Below are positions 1 to 6,866 of a DNA stretch of 24,922 nucleotides, one piece after another. A program made the translations under genes and the position numbers. Under the pieces are notes generated by a model that saw only the letters and a program-made list of their open reading frames with translations, had not been told where the DNA came from and did not search any database. Origin of the DNA: WVYX01 sp039586815 (GTDB taxonomy: Bacteria > Gemmatimonadota > Gemmatimonadetes > Gemmatimonadales > GWC2-71-9); the NCBI GenBank assembly GCA_039586815.1, contig JBDHJR010000030.1:1-24922 (forward strand), in the 5' to 3' direction. The stretch's first letter is position 1; the number at the start of each line of letters is the position of its first letter.

Positions 1-271
1 CCGCCGGGATGATCGCAAGTTTGGGATGGGGTTCTGCTCGATCCAGTACGCCCGACATGATCTCCCCTACCGTGCCGTCGCCTCCTACTGCGGCCAGAAC
101 GTCGTAACCCTCCGTTGCGGCCGCGATCTCCCGGGCATGCCCCTGCCGCTCCGTGAAATGCACATCTTCGGTGGCGATCTTGCCGGACCATACCGATTGA
201 AACTGTTCCCACACCCTGAGCCCTGCTCCCCCATGGCCGGCGGGATTGATGACATAGAGGACCTTGCGCAT
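1..271 (-). CDS. Diacylglycerol kinase-like lipid kinase, N-terminal part (runs off left edge)
   Basis: Reading the minus strand from an ATG at 271 gives 90 residues, and the frame is still open at base 1. The start MRKVLYVINPAGHGGAG matches the first strand and loop of the DAGK catalytic domain (YegS/DgkB/BmrU group). AVGGDGTVGEIMSGVL at residues 61-76 carries the GGDGT nucleotide-binding motif, and the fragment ends in AIIPA, where family members continue GTGND. A GAGGGGGG tract lies just upstream of the ATG. These enzymes phosphorylate diacylglycerol, sphingoid or related lipids with ATP at the inner membrane face. The exact lipid substrate cannot be told from the fragment. The gene is divergent from the small ORF and methyltransferase at 399-910. 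Confidence 0.88.
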   Translation of the reverse strand, partial: MRKVLYVINPAGHGGAGLRVWEQFQSVWSGKIATEDVHFTERQGHAREIAAATEGYDVLAAVGGDGTVGEIMSGVLDRAEPHPKLAIIPA

Positions 272-398
272 CGGACGCCCCCCCTCGTGACTTACATCTT
301 GCTTGAACATCAGGTTTGATGGAGGAGTCCGCTAGGCTCTGCGGATCCGAAACCTGAGCCGCCCGGTCCCGTACGGAGGCTATCCCTTGGAGGTCTGC

Positions 399-497
399 AT
401 GCCGTTGGTCTTTCGGATCCTGCCGTTCCTGCTGGGTGTGTGCGCCGCGCTCCCCGCAGCGACGCGTGCCCAGGACGGTGGGACCGAGGAGCCCTAG
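399..497 (+). CDS. 32-residue signal-peptide-only ORF
   Basis: An ATG at 399 preceded by CTTGGAGGTCTGC (good Shine-Dalgarno, about 6 nt spacing) opens a 32-codon frame ending in TAG at 495-497. The product starts MPLVFRILPFLLGVCAALP, reaches a signal-peptidase-like A-T-R-A-Q and stops nine residues later (QDGGTEEP). It is therefore a nearly bare Sec signal peptide. It ends 11 nt before the likely ATG of the methyltransferase at 509, which has no strong ribosome site of its own, so it could act as a translationally coupled leader. The alternative is the surviving 5' end of a secreted-protein gene truncated by deletion. I do not recognise a family. Confidence 0.45.
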   Translation: MPLVFRILPFLLGVCAALPAATRAQDGGTEEP

Positions 498-508
498 CCA
501 AGCTCGAA

Positions 509-910
509 ATGAAGAAGGCACTCCCACCGACATACCTGCTCCTTGCCCTGGCGGTCATGGCCGCGTTGCACTTGGCATTACCGGTACCACTCGCCCTCGG
601 CGTTCTGCTCAATCTGATGGCGGACCGCCAGTTCAAGACGCATGAGACTACGGTCAAGCCGTTTCAGCGGTCATCCGCCCTGGTTACGGGATTCCCGTTC
701 TCGATCAGCAGGAATCCCATGTACCTCGGCATGGCTTTGCTGCTGCTCGGCGTCGCACTGCTCCTGGGGACGGTAACGGCTCTCGTTCCCGTGGTGATCT
801 TCCCGTTCGTCGTGGACCGCGTCTTCATACGCGTGGAGGAGAGGATGCTGGCGGAGACGTTTGGCCGAGAGTGGGAAGAGTATCGAGCGCGGGTGCGCAG
901 GTGGATCTAG
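509..910 (+). CDS. Isoprenylcysteine/phospholipid methyltransferase-family membrane protein
   Basis: The 133-residue product has hydrophobic segments at about residues 8-36, 72-88 and 88-104. Its C-terminal half is typical of the ICMT/PEMT family of integral membrane SAM-dependent methyltransferases: SISRNPMYLG at residues 65-74 (the RNPMYLG signature), then an E110-E111 pair in RVEERMLAETFG and REWEEYRARVRRWI at the end. At 133 residues it is shorter than most relatives but has the whole conserved core. The frame is open back to an ATG at 440, but that reading overlaps the small ORF 399-497 and adds a non-hydrophobic Arg-rich stretch, so the ATG at 509 is preferred. Substrate (isoprenoid thiol, phospholipid or other) is not deducible. 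Confidence 0.82.
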   Translation: MKKALPPTYLLLALAVMAALHLALPVPLALGVLLNLMADRQFKTHETTVKPFQRSSALVTGFPFSISRNPMYLGMALLLLGVALLLGTVTALVPVVIFPFVVDRVFIRVEERMLAETFGREWEEYRARVRRWI

Positions 911-936
911 CGTTGTCCCCACCAAAACCTGCTTGA

Positions 937-1083
937 CGCCCGCCGAGCATCTCCCTCGGCAGCGTGAGCCATCTGGAGGTGCGTGAGGTTGACACGTTCA
1001 AGGTCGTTGGTGGTACCGTCGGGACGGTGGCCCTAGTCGCCCTAATCGCCCTCACGGCTGCGGCCGAGAGCATGTACTGGTAG
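937..1083 (+). pseudogene. Remnant of a small exported or membrane protein gene (C-terminal tail only)
   Basis: After an in-frame TGA at 934, the plus strand reads RPPSISLGSVSHLEVREVD followed by a Gly/Val/Ala-rich hydrophobic run and ESMYW, ending in TAG at 1081-1083. The pattern of a short SVSHLEVREVD strand and then a hydrophobic stretch resembles the C-terminal ends of small lipoproteins common in Gemmatimonadota (from memory, not searched). No start region or signal peptide is present, because the methyltransferase gene ends immediately before it. A 34-codon GTG-initiated reading (979-1083) with GGAGG overlapping the start is possible but less convincing. Called as a degraded gene tail. 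Confidence 0.3.
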
Positions 1084-1104
1084 ACGAGGCTCTCCAGCGC
1101 GCCC

Positions 1105-2700
1105 CTACAGCTCTCGCTTCGAGTCCCGCACGATTTCCCGGGCCGCATTGTAGCCCGAGGCGCCGTTGACTCCCCCCCCCGGATGCGTGCCCGCGCCACA
1201 CAGGTAGAGCCCTTCGATCGGCGTGCGGTAACGGGCGCACTCCGGAACGGGCCGCATGAAGAACACCTGGTCCATCGTGAGCTCGGCGTGGTAGATGTTG
1301 CCTTCGGTCAGCCCGAAGGTCTCCTCCAGGTCGAGCGGCGACAGCACGTGCCGCTCCAGAATCGCCGCCTCGATGTTGGGCGCATACTCGGCGAGCGTGC
1401 CGACAACGGCGTCGCCCAGCGCATCGCACCTGGCCGCATCCCACTGTCCGTCCTTCAGGTGATACGGTGCGTACTGCACCAGGACGGACATGAGGTGCTT
1501 CCCGGCCGGGGCCACGCTGGCGTCGGTCACCGACGGGATGACGGCCTCGAGATACGGGTGGGCTGAGAGGGAACCGTACTTGGCGTCGTCGAAAGCCCGC
1601 TCCAGGTACATCAGGCTGGGGCTGATCGATATCGTTCCGCCTAGCTGTGCACCGTTGTCGCCTGCTCGCGAGAATCGCGGCAGCTCGCTAAGCGCGAGAT
1701 GCACCTTGGCGCACACGCCCTTGAGCTTGACGTTCTTGATCTTCCTCGTGAACTCCGGGGTGAGGTGGGGCGGGTGGACCAGCTGAGAGAACGTGCGCCG
1801 CGGATCCGCGTTCGAGACGACCGTCCTTGCTCGGATCTCGTCGCCGCCCGCCAGCACGACGCCGGTGGCGCGGCCGTCCTCGACGATGACCTGTTCCACC
1901 GCTGCATCGGTGCGGACTTCCACGCCGAGCTGGGCCGCTGCTGCCGCCAGGGCCGCTGTGAGGCTGCCCATGCCGCCGCGCACCCGGACGCATGGTCGTA
2001 TCGCTCCGTTGCCCGCTCCGACGTGATGGTGCAGGAAGGTGTAGGCGGTGCCTGCGGCCATCGGTCCCTGGAACAGGCCGGTGATGGCCGCGGCGGCCAG
2101 CGTCCCCTTGACCACGTCGGTCTCGAACCACTCGTCGAGCAGCTCCCTGGCGGTCATCGGCAGAATGCGCATGACCTCGGGCATGTCCCTGCGCCCCAGC
2201 CTGCGCAGCTTGCCGCCCAGGCGCGCCATGGCCCAGATGTCCTTCCAGGTGCCCTCCGCGAGGTCGGGAGGTGCGGTGCGGTATGCCGCCTCGAGCACTC
2301 CGGTGGCCTTACCTACCAGTTGGGTGAACGGCACCCAATTGTCTGCGTCGGCGCTCGAGAACTGTCGTATGGATTCGGCGGTGCGCTGCGCATCGCGCCA
2401 CAACGCAAAGGCGCGGCCGTCGGGAAGCGGGCTGAATACCGAGAGGTCCGACTCGACAAGCTCCAGGCCGTGCGCCGCCAATCCCAAGTCGCGCAGCACC
2501 GCCGGGTGGAACGCCCCAATCCTGTGTGCGCCGGTGTCGACCTTGAAGCCGGGGAAGATCTCTTCGCTGACCGCGGCGCCGCCCACCAGCTCGCGCCGCT
2601 CGAGGACGAGCGTCTTGAGCCCGCCCTTGGCGAGGTATGCGGCAGTGACCAGTCCGTTGTGACCGGCACCGATGACGATGGCGTCGTACGTGGTGGTCAT
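1105..2700 (-). CDS. PYROXD2/phytoene dehydrogenase-like FAD oxidoreductase (second copy)
   Basis: The 531-residue flavoprotein begins MTTTYDAIVIGAGHNGLV, the Rossmann FAD-binding site with GxGxxG and the N-G-L extension of the PYROXD2/CrtI-like amine-oxidase superfamily. LVLERRELVGGAA follows, where E binds the FAD ribose. The end carries YLCGAGTHPGGGVNGASGYN, the second FAD-contacting signature. The start at 2700 is chosen because it opens directly on the Rossmann strand and has AAGGA about 11 nt upstream; the frame extends to 2787 but only through Arg-rich sequence overlapping the upstream gene. It lies 2 nt after its paralogue (2703-4286) and is the last gene of the three-gene operon. Members of this group oxidise or isomerise poorly known substrates. 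True carotenoid desaturase activity is not implied, and no other carotenoid gene is nearby. Confidence 0.9.
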   Translation of the reverse strand: MTTTYDAIVIGAGHNGLVTAAYLAKGGLKTLVLERRELVGGAAVSEEIFPGFKVDTGAHRIGAFHPAVLRDLGLAAHGLELVESDLSVFSPLPDGRAFALWRDAQRTAESIRQFSSADADNWVPFTQLVGKATGVLEAAYRTAPPDLAEGTWKDIWAMARLGGKLRRLGRRDMPEVMRILPMTARELLDEWFETDVVKGTLAAAAITGLFQGPMAAGTAYTFLHHHVGAGNGAIRPCVRVRGGMGSLTAALAAAAAQLGVEVRTDAAVEQVIVEDGRATGVVLAGGDEIRARTVVSNADPRRTFSQLVHPPHLTPEFTRKIKNVKLKGVCAKVHLALSELPRFSRAGDNGAQLGGTISISPSLMYLERAFDDAKYGSLSAHPYLEAVIPSVTDASVAPAGKHLMSVLVQYAPYHLKDGQWDAARCDALGDAVVGTLAEYAPNIEAAILERHVLSPLDLEETFGLTEGNIYHAELTMDQVFFMRPVPECARYRTPIEGLYLCGAGTHPGGGVNGASGYNAAREIVRDSKREL

Positions 2701-2702
2701 CG

Positions 2703-4286
2703 CTACCAGTCCTTCAACACTTCGAGGGCGGCCAGTCGGCCCGACCAGCCGGAGATGCCGCCGCCGGGGTGGGTTCCCGACCCGCACTGGTAGAACCCCT
2801 TGATCGGCGTGCGATAGTCGGCGAAGGAGACCACCGGCCGCAGGGAGAAGAGCTGGTGCAGCGACAGCTCGCCGTGGAAGATGTTCCCCTGGGTCAGTCC
2901 GAAGTCACGCTCCATGTCCCACGGAGTGAGCGCCTGCCTGTGGATGATTGCCCTGGGGAGGTTGGGCGCGAACTGGGTCAGCGTCTCGATCACCGTGTCG
3001 CCGAACGCTTCACGCTTCGCCTCGTTCCATCCTCCCTCCAGATCGGACGGGGCGTACTGCACGAAGATGGACATTACGTGCTTTCCGGGCGGTGCCATGC
3101 CGGGATCGATCATGGAGGGAATGATCATGTCCATGTACGGGCGTCGAGAGTAATTGCCGTACTTGGCGTCGTCATATGCGCGCTCGAGGTACTCGACACT
3201 CGGGCTGATCGAGATCGCGCCACGGTGGTGGGCCCCCTTGCCGGGCAGGGCCGTGAAGTCGGGCAGCTCGCTGAGCGACAAGTTCACCTTGCCCGATGAG
3301 CCTCGGATCTTGAATCGCTCGATGGACTTCACGAAGTCGTCGGGCAGGTGACTCGAGTCCACCAGCTGGAGGAAGGTGCGCTTCGGATCCAGGCCCGATA
3401 CAACGACCTTAGCGCGGATCTCGTCGCCGTTCTCGAGCACGACACCTACTGCGCGCCCGTTCTTCACCACCACCTGGGCGACCGCGGTCTCGGTGCGTAT
3501 CTCCGCGCCGAACCGTCTCGCTGCTCCGGCGATCGACTCACTGATCGCGCCCGTGCCACCCCTGGCGAAGCCCCACGACCGAAACGCGCCGTCCAGCTCT
3601 CCCATGTAGTGATGCAGCAGCACGTATGCGGTGCCGGGCGAGCGTGGTCCGAGAAACGTGCCGATGATGCCGCTGGCCGACATCGTTGCCTTGAGCGCTT
3701 CGGTCTCGAACCACTCGTCCAGGAAGTCCGCCGAGCTCATCGTCATGAGCTTGAACAGCGCGTGGAACTGCTCACTGCCGAGGCTGCGGAAATGCCTGCT
3801 CAGCTTGAGCAGGCTCTTGAGGTCCTTGAAGCTCAGCGACGTGGGATCGGGTGGGATCATTGCCACGATCGGCTTGACGGCAAACGCGAGGTGGTACATC
3901 AGCTTGCCGTAGTCGTCGTAGGCCTCGGCGTCCTTGGGCGAGTGCCGGTACAGCTCACGGCGGGTCTGGTCGTGATCCGCCCAGCGCGCGAGGTAGTCTC
4001 CGCTGGGGAGCGGCGTCAGGGTGCTCTCCAGCGGGAGGATCTCCAGGCCGTGCCGCGGAAGGTCCAGCTCCCGGATTATCTCCGGTCGCAGCAGGCTCAC
4101 GACGTACGAGAGCACCGAGTACTTGAAGCCCGGGTTGATCTCTTCCGTCACGACCGAGCCGCCGACCAGGTGCCGTCTCTCCAGCACCACGACTCGTTTG
4201 CCGGCGCGGGCGAGGTACGCGGCGCCTACGAGCCCGTTGTGGCCACCGCCGATGACTATCGCGTCGTAGCGACTCGCTGTGGTCAT
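2703..4286 (-). CDS. PYROXD2/phytoene dehydrogenase-like FAD oxidoreductase (first copy)
   Basis: The 527-residue product is collinear with the downstream flavoprotein. Its N-terminal dinucleotide site YDAIVIGGGHNGLVGAAYL is at residues 7-25, VVVLERRHLVGGS follows, and the C-terminal FAD motif is QCGSGTHPGGGISGWSGR. The paralogues share most landmarks (DEWFET, GTAY.LHHH/Y, SISPS.EYLERA/MYLERA, DDAKYG) but differ clearly in the N-terminal substrate region. That points to an old tandem duplication rather than a recent copy. The ATG sits 1 nt after the upstream gcvT-like stop, and GAGGG about 7 nt before it overlaps that gene's end, so the two are very likely translationally coupled. Cofactor FAD is well supported. 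The substrate is unknown; an N-methylated amine is only a context-based guess. Confidence 0.9.
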   Translation of the reverse strand: MTTASRYDAIVIGGGHNGLVGAAYLARAGKRVVVLERRHLVGGSVVTEEINPGFKYSVLSYVVSLLRPEIIRELDLPRHGLEILPLESTLTPLPSGDYLARWADHDQTRRELYRHSPKDAEAYDDYGKLMYHLAFAVKPIVAMIPPDPTSLSFKDLKSLLKLSRHFRSLGSEQFHALFKLMTMSSADFLDEWFETEALKATMSASGIIGTFLGPRSPGTAYVLLHHYMGELDGAFRSWGFARGGTGAISESIAGAARRFGAEIRTETAVAQVVVKNGRAVGVVLENGDEIRAKVVVSGLDPKRTFLQLVDSSHLPDDFVKSIERFKIRGSSGKVNLSLSELPDFTALPGKGAHHRGAISISPSVEYLERAYDDAKYGNYSRRPYMDMIIPSMIDPGMAPPGKHVMSIFVQYAPSDLEGGWNEAKREAFGDTVIETLTQFAPNLPRAIIHRQALTPWDMERDFGLTQGNIFHGELSLHQLFSLRPVVSFADYRTPIKGFYQCGSGTHPGGGISGWSGRLAALEVLKDW

Positions 4287-4287
4287 G

Positions 4288-5475
4288 TCACGCCCTCTTT
4301 CGTTCCGGATCGAAGAAGGGCGTCTCCGCCACGGTGGCCGTAGCCCGCTTCCTGTGGTGCTCGACCGTGACCTCCATTTCCACGCTGGTGCCTGGACGCG
4401 CGTGGCTGGAGTGGAGATGGGCGAGGGCGATGTACCTCTTGAGGATGGGGGACCAGCATCCGCTTGTGGCGTATCCGATCTGCCGCCCGCCGTCGTACAC
4501 AGGCACGCTGGTGCGCCACGCTACCATGGGGAGCTGGGGCGGGAGATCCACCTCACCGTAGGCCTTCTCCAACGCGGCCCAGTCCACCTCCAGGCCCCGG
4601 AACTCCCAGGTCGGTCCGTTTTCCCTTTCCTTTAATAGGGCATCCGAGCCGACGAAGCTCCCCTTGTCCAGTTTCACCGTCCACCCGAGCCCCAACTCGA
4701 ACGGCGACGACTTGCGGGACTCGATGAGCGCTCGATGAGCCGGGAAGTAGTCCACGTCCACCAGAATGAGGCCGGCCTCGATCCTCGCGACATCCAGCGC
4801 CAGAATGCCTGCCGGGGTTATGCCGTACGAGGTTCCGGCATCGATCACCGCATCCCACAGGGATTCGGCGTTCTCTGCGTCCACCCAGATCTCGTATCCG
4901 AGGTCTCCTGTGTAGCCGGTGCGTGAGATCGTGACCGGGATTCCTCGAACGTCGGCCGGCGTGCTGCGGAAATAGCGCAGCGCGTCCATGTCGGCGTAGG
5001 TGGCATGCTTGAGGATCTCGCGCGAAGTGGGTCCCTGAAGCGCCAGGGCAGCAGTGGAGTCGGAAACGTCGTCTATCGTGACGTCGAAGCCGGTGGCGTT
5101 GTCGTGGAGCCAACGGAGATTCGGCTCGGCCGCGGTGAGTCGGAATTCGTTCTCACCGAGGCGCGCCAGCGTACCGTCGTCCACGACCTTCCCTGCATCG
5201 TTGCACCAGGGAGTGTAGAGCACCTGGTTGAGCGCACAGCGCGCCACGTCCCTGGTTACCACCCGATCGAGGAACGGCACAGCGTCGGGACCACGGATCA
5301 TGTACTTGAAGAGCGGTGAGACGTCGATCAGCGCCGCGGCGGTGCGGATGGCGTAGTACTCTCGGTCGTGTGACAGCTCGTACGAGCCGGCGGCTACATA
5401 TCCCGCCCAGCGGCGCCAGTTCTGGGCCTGGCACAGAGCGCTGGTTCGCGAATGGAATGGCGTGCCTCTCAGCAT
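4288..5475 (-). CDS. GcvT-family aminomethyltransferase (folate-binding)
   Basis: The 395-residue protein belongs to the glycine-cleavage T-protein/dimethylglycine-dehydrogenase C-domain family. Visible landmarks are AALIDVSPLFKYMIRGPDA near residue 50-68, the NDAGKVVDDGTLAR segment containing the acidic residue that contacts tetrahydrofolate, LALQGPTSREIL, SRTGYTGDLGYEIWV, and ALDVARIEAGL followed by the barrel domain with GYATSG.WSP. These proteins move a one-carbon unit from an amine or sulfur compound to tetrahydrofolate. It is somewhat longer than a housekeeping T-protein, and no gcvH, gcvP or lpd is adjacent. It leads the operon with two flavoproteins, so a dedicated demethylation role is more likely than glycine cleavage. 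The ATG at 5475 has only a weak ribosome site. TTGTGA with TACATT lies about 50-75 nt upstream, a weak promoter candidate. Confidence 0.88.
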   Translation of the reverse strand: MLRGTPFHSRTSALCQAQNWRRWAGYVAAGSYELSHDREYYAIRTAAALIDVSPLFKYMIRGPDAVPFLDRVVTRDVARCALNQVLYTPWCNDAGKVVDDGTLARLGENEFRLTAAEPNLRWLHDNATGFDVTIDDVSDSTAALALQGPTSREILKHATYADMDALRYFRSTPADVRGIPVTISRTGYTGDLGYEIWVDAENAESLWDAVIDAGTSYGITPAGILALDVARIEAGLILVDVDYFPAHRALIESRKSSPFELGLGWTVKLDKGSFVGSDALLKERENGPTWEFRGLEVDWAALEKAYGEVDLPPQLPMVAWRTSVPVYDGGRQIGYATSGCWSPILKRYIALAHLHSSHARPGTSVEMEVTVEHHRKRATATVAETPFFDPERKRA

Positions 5476-5563
5476 GCGCGGCTCGGTGACGGCGGTGTCG
5501 CGACTGCGAACTCGACCGGAATGTATTGCGATTCCATACAGTCACAAGGGAACATGGGCGCCG

Positions 5564-5803
5564 CTACGGCTCCACGGTAATGCTAGAGACGCAGCGCTGT
5601 CGCTTTCGCTCCAGGTACCAGCGGTTTCCGTCGGCTCCGGTAACGACGACGGTGTCCCGCACCACTTCCATTTCATTCGGACAGGCCGCTGTGTCTGGCA
5701 CCTTCCCGAGAGCGGCGTGCGCGTTCCCCGCGCACGATGCGGTAACGGAGACTATGAAAACGCCGAGCAGTACTACCAGGGGCGGCCTGTGATCTAGTGC
5801 CAT
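5564..5803 (-). CDS. Small predicted lipoprotein
   Basis: From the ATG at 5803 the frame gives 79 residues. A hydrophobic signal LVVLLGVFIVSVTASC ends at a possible lipobox cysteine (T-A-S-C, not the strict L-A-G-C form), followed by a small domain with two more cysteines (ACPNEM and RQRCVSS) and a beta-rich GNRWYLERKRQRC. The frame is open to 5854, but the added residues are His/Arg-rich and precede the signal, so the later ATG is preferred; GGAG lies about 13 nt ahead. A perfect inverted repeat (5804-5816) covers the ribosome site. The gene is separated from the gcvT-like operon by 88 bases on the same strand. No family is recognised. Confidence 0.6.
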   Translation of the reverse strand: MALDHRPPLVVLLGVFIVSVTASCAGNAHAALGKVPDTAACPNEMEVVRDTVVVTGADGNRWYLERKRQRCVSSITVEP

Positions 5804-5816
5804 CCGGAGTCTCCGG
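5804..5816. promoter_or_regulatory. Perfect inverted repeat over the ribosome site of the small lipoprotein
   Basis: CCGGAG-T-CTCCGG is a 6-bp perfect inverted repeat with a 1-nt centre immediately before the start codon at 5803. It could be an operator. It could also pair in mRNA and mask the GGAG, although a 1-nt loop would force opening of the inner pair. Chance occurrence in GC-rich DNA is possible. Confidence 0.25.
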
Positions 5817-6195
5817 GGCTGTTGGTGGTGGGAGGGGCGGTGGAAACGTAGCAATAGCGTGTAAAGAATCGGTTAACTGAGCATGAAGCGGAAGCGTCAC
5901 AGTTGCACCTGATGTGAACATGAACAAGCGGTGTGCTGCGCAACGATGTCAGACGGCGCAACTCGTGGCGGTGATGCCCCCAAGGGGATATTATCACTCC
6001 CTCTCTCTACGTCGGAGTCTAGTCATGCAGATACGTGAGGCGTTGCCGCCGACGCCGTCGAGCGGCGCGCCTTGGGTGATGTGGAAGGACACGCCCTACG
6101 CTCATGTGATGGTGCTCGTGCCACGGCGCAACCGTTGATTCTGGCGTAGCCTGTTCGCGTTGCCCTGGAAACGTTCTGAGGAAGGCGGGTGAACA
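5817..6195. other. Intergenic region, no gene recognised
   Basis: About 380 bases lie between the small lipoprotein (-) and the two-TM membrane protein (+). Base composition is less GC-rich than the surroundings in 5840-6025. A TATTAT hexamer at 5989-5994 is a good -10 match without a convincing -35, and could start a transcript reading right. The short frame ATG 6025 to TGA 6138 (37 codons) has no clear ribosome site and no recognisable product. GAGGAAGG at 6178-6185 is the ribosome site of the next gene. No RNA gene or repeat was identified. Confidence 0.5.
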
Positions 6196-6486
6196 ATGGC
6201 AAAGCTGACAAGACTCGGGGTGCTGTTCTTCGCGAAGCTGCAGGGCGTCGTGATGGCATTCGTGGGCCTGATTGCCGGGATACTGTATTCGTTCGGTGGG
6301 GCGATCTACGAATTGCTTACTGGTACGCTGAACTCAGGTACGGCACTTGCGTTCTTCGCACTGATAGGTATGCCACTCTTGTTTGGAGTAGTTGGATTCG
6401 TAGCCGGAGCTATTGAGGCCGTTCTCTACAACTTCGTGGTAAGGTGGTTTGGTGGAATAGAGGTGGATTTTGAACAATCGCCGTAA
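6196..6486 (+). CDS. Small two-helix membrane protein
   Basis: The 96-residue protein has two clear hydrophobic segments, about residues 16-40 (VVMAFVGLIAGILYSFGGAIY) and 50-76 (LAFFALIGMPLLFGVVGFVAGAIEAVLYN), joined by a short polar loop, with a charged tail GGIEVDFEQSP. GAGGAAGG 10 nt before the ATG supports the start. The beginning, LTRLGVLFFAKLQGVVMAFVGLIAGILYS, resembles a widespread uncharacterised small membrane protein found in bacteria and archaea (from memory). No enzymatic residues are visible. It lies 70 nt upstream of the lipoprotein gene 6557-6847 on the same strand and may share its transcript. Confidence 0.8.
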   Translation: MAKLTRLGVLFFAKLQGVVMAFVGLIAGILYSFGGAIYELLTGTLNSGTALAFFALIGMPLLFGVVGFVAGAIEAVLYNFVVRWFGGIEVDFEQSP

Positions 6487-6556
6487 TCGCCACCCCCCTT
6501 ACGCCCTCCCGCCCTCCGCGTATATTCGCCGAAGTATCGACCACTCCGGAGACCTC

Positions 6557-6847
6557 ATGCGTCGGTCGACCCTCCTAGTCACCCTGGTACTGGTAGCCGC
6601 CCTCGGATGTGGCGGCGCGCCCAAGGACGATCTGGCGTTGCATCCGGAGGACTGCGAGGGATCGTGGACCGTTGAGGTCACGAACTGGACCAGGTACAGG
6701 GCGGACGTGTTCGAAGTGGAGTGGCGGATCGGCACGGTCCCGGCCGGCGAGACCAAGTCCTTCACCGTACCGGACCCCAGCAGGATCAGGGTGGTGTCGA
6801 CGGACAGTGACGCAATCATCGTGAGCTCGTCGTGCCTGAAGAAGTGA
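6557..6847 (+). CDS. Small predicted lipoprotein
   Basis: The 96-residue product starts MRRSTLLVTLVLVAALGC, a short signal ending at a lipobox-like A-L-G-C, so it is predicted to be lipid-anchored. The mature part (WTVEVTNWTRYRADVFEVEW.IGTVPAGETKSFTVPDPSRIRV) looks like one small beta-sandwich domain with a C-terminal SSSCLKK. GGAG lies about 9 nt before the ATG at 6557. The frame is open from 6470, but the extra residues precede the signal peptide. It ends 19 nt before the convergent kinase gene with no terminator hairpin evident. Function unknown. Confidence 0.72.
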   Translation: MRRSTLLVTLVLVAALGCGGAPKDDLALHPEDCEGSWTVEVTNWTRYRADVFEVEWRIGTVPAGETKSFTVPDPSRIRVVSTDSDAIIVSSSCLKK

Positions 6848-6866
6848 GCTCACGTCCCGCCAGTCT

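Noticed and set aside
1699..2793. Long plus-strand frame opposite the flavoprotein genes
   Set aside because: Composition is that of an antisense shadow in GC-rich DNA. It overlaps two strongly supported flavoprotein genes and shows no motif.
1105..4286. Calling the flavoproteins carotenoid biosynthesis desaturases (crtI)
   Set aside because: The C-terminal signatures and the neighbouring GcvT-like gene fit the PYROXD2 group better, and no crtB, crtE or other carotenoid gene is nearby.
3348..4343. A 331-codon plus-strand frame
   Set aside because: Antisense to the first flavoprotein and the end of the gcvT-like gene. It is rich in Arg/Glu/His with no recognisable domain.
6025..6138. A 37-codon ORF in the intergenic gap
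   Set aside because: No convincing ribosome site, no signal or domain, and a start not supported by context.
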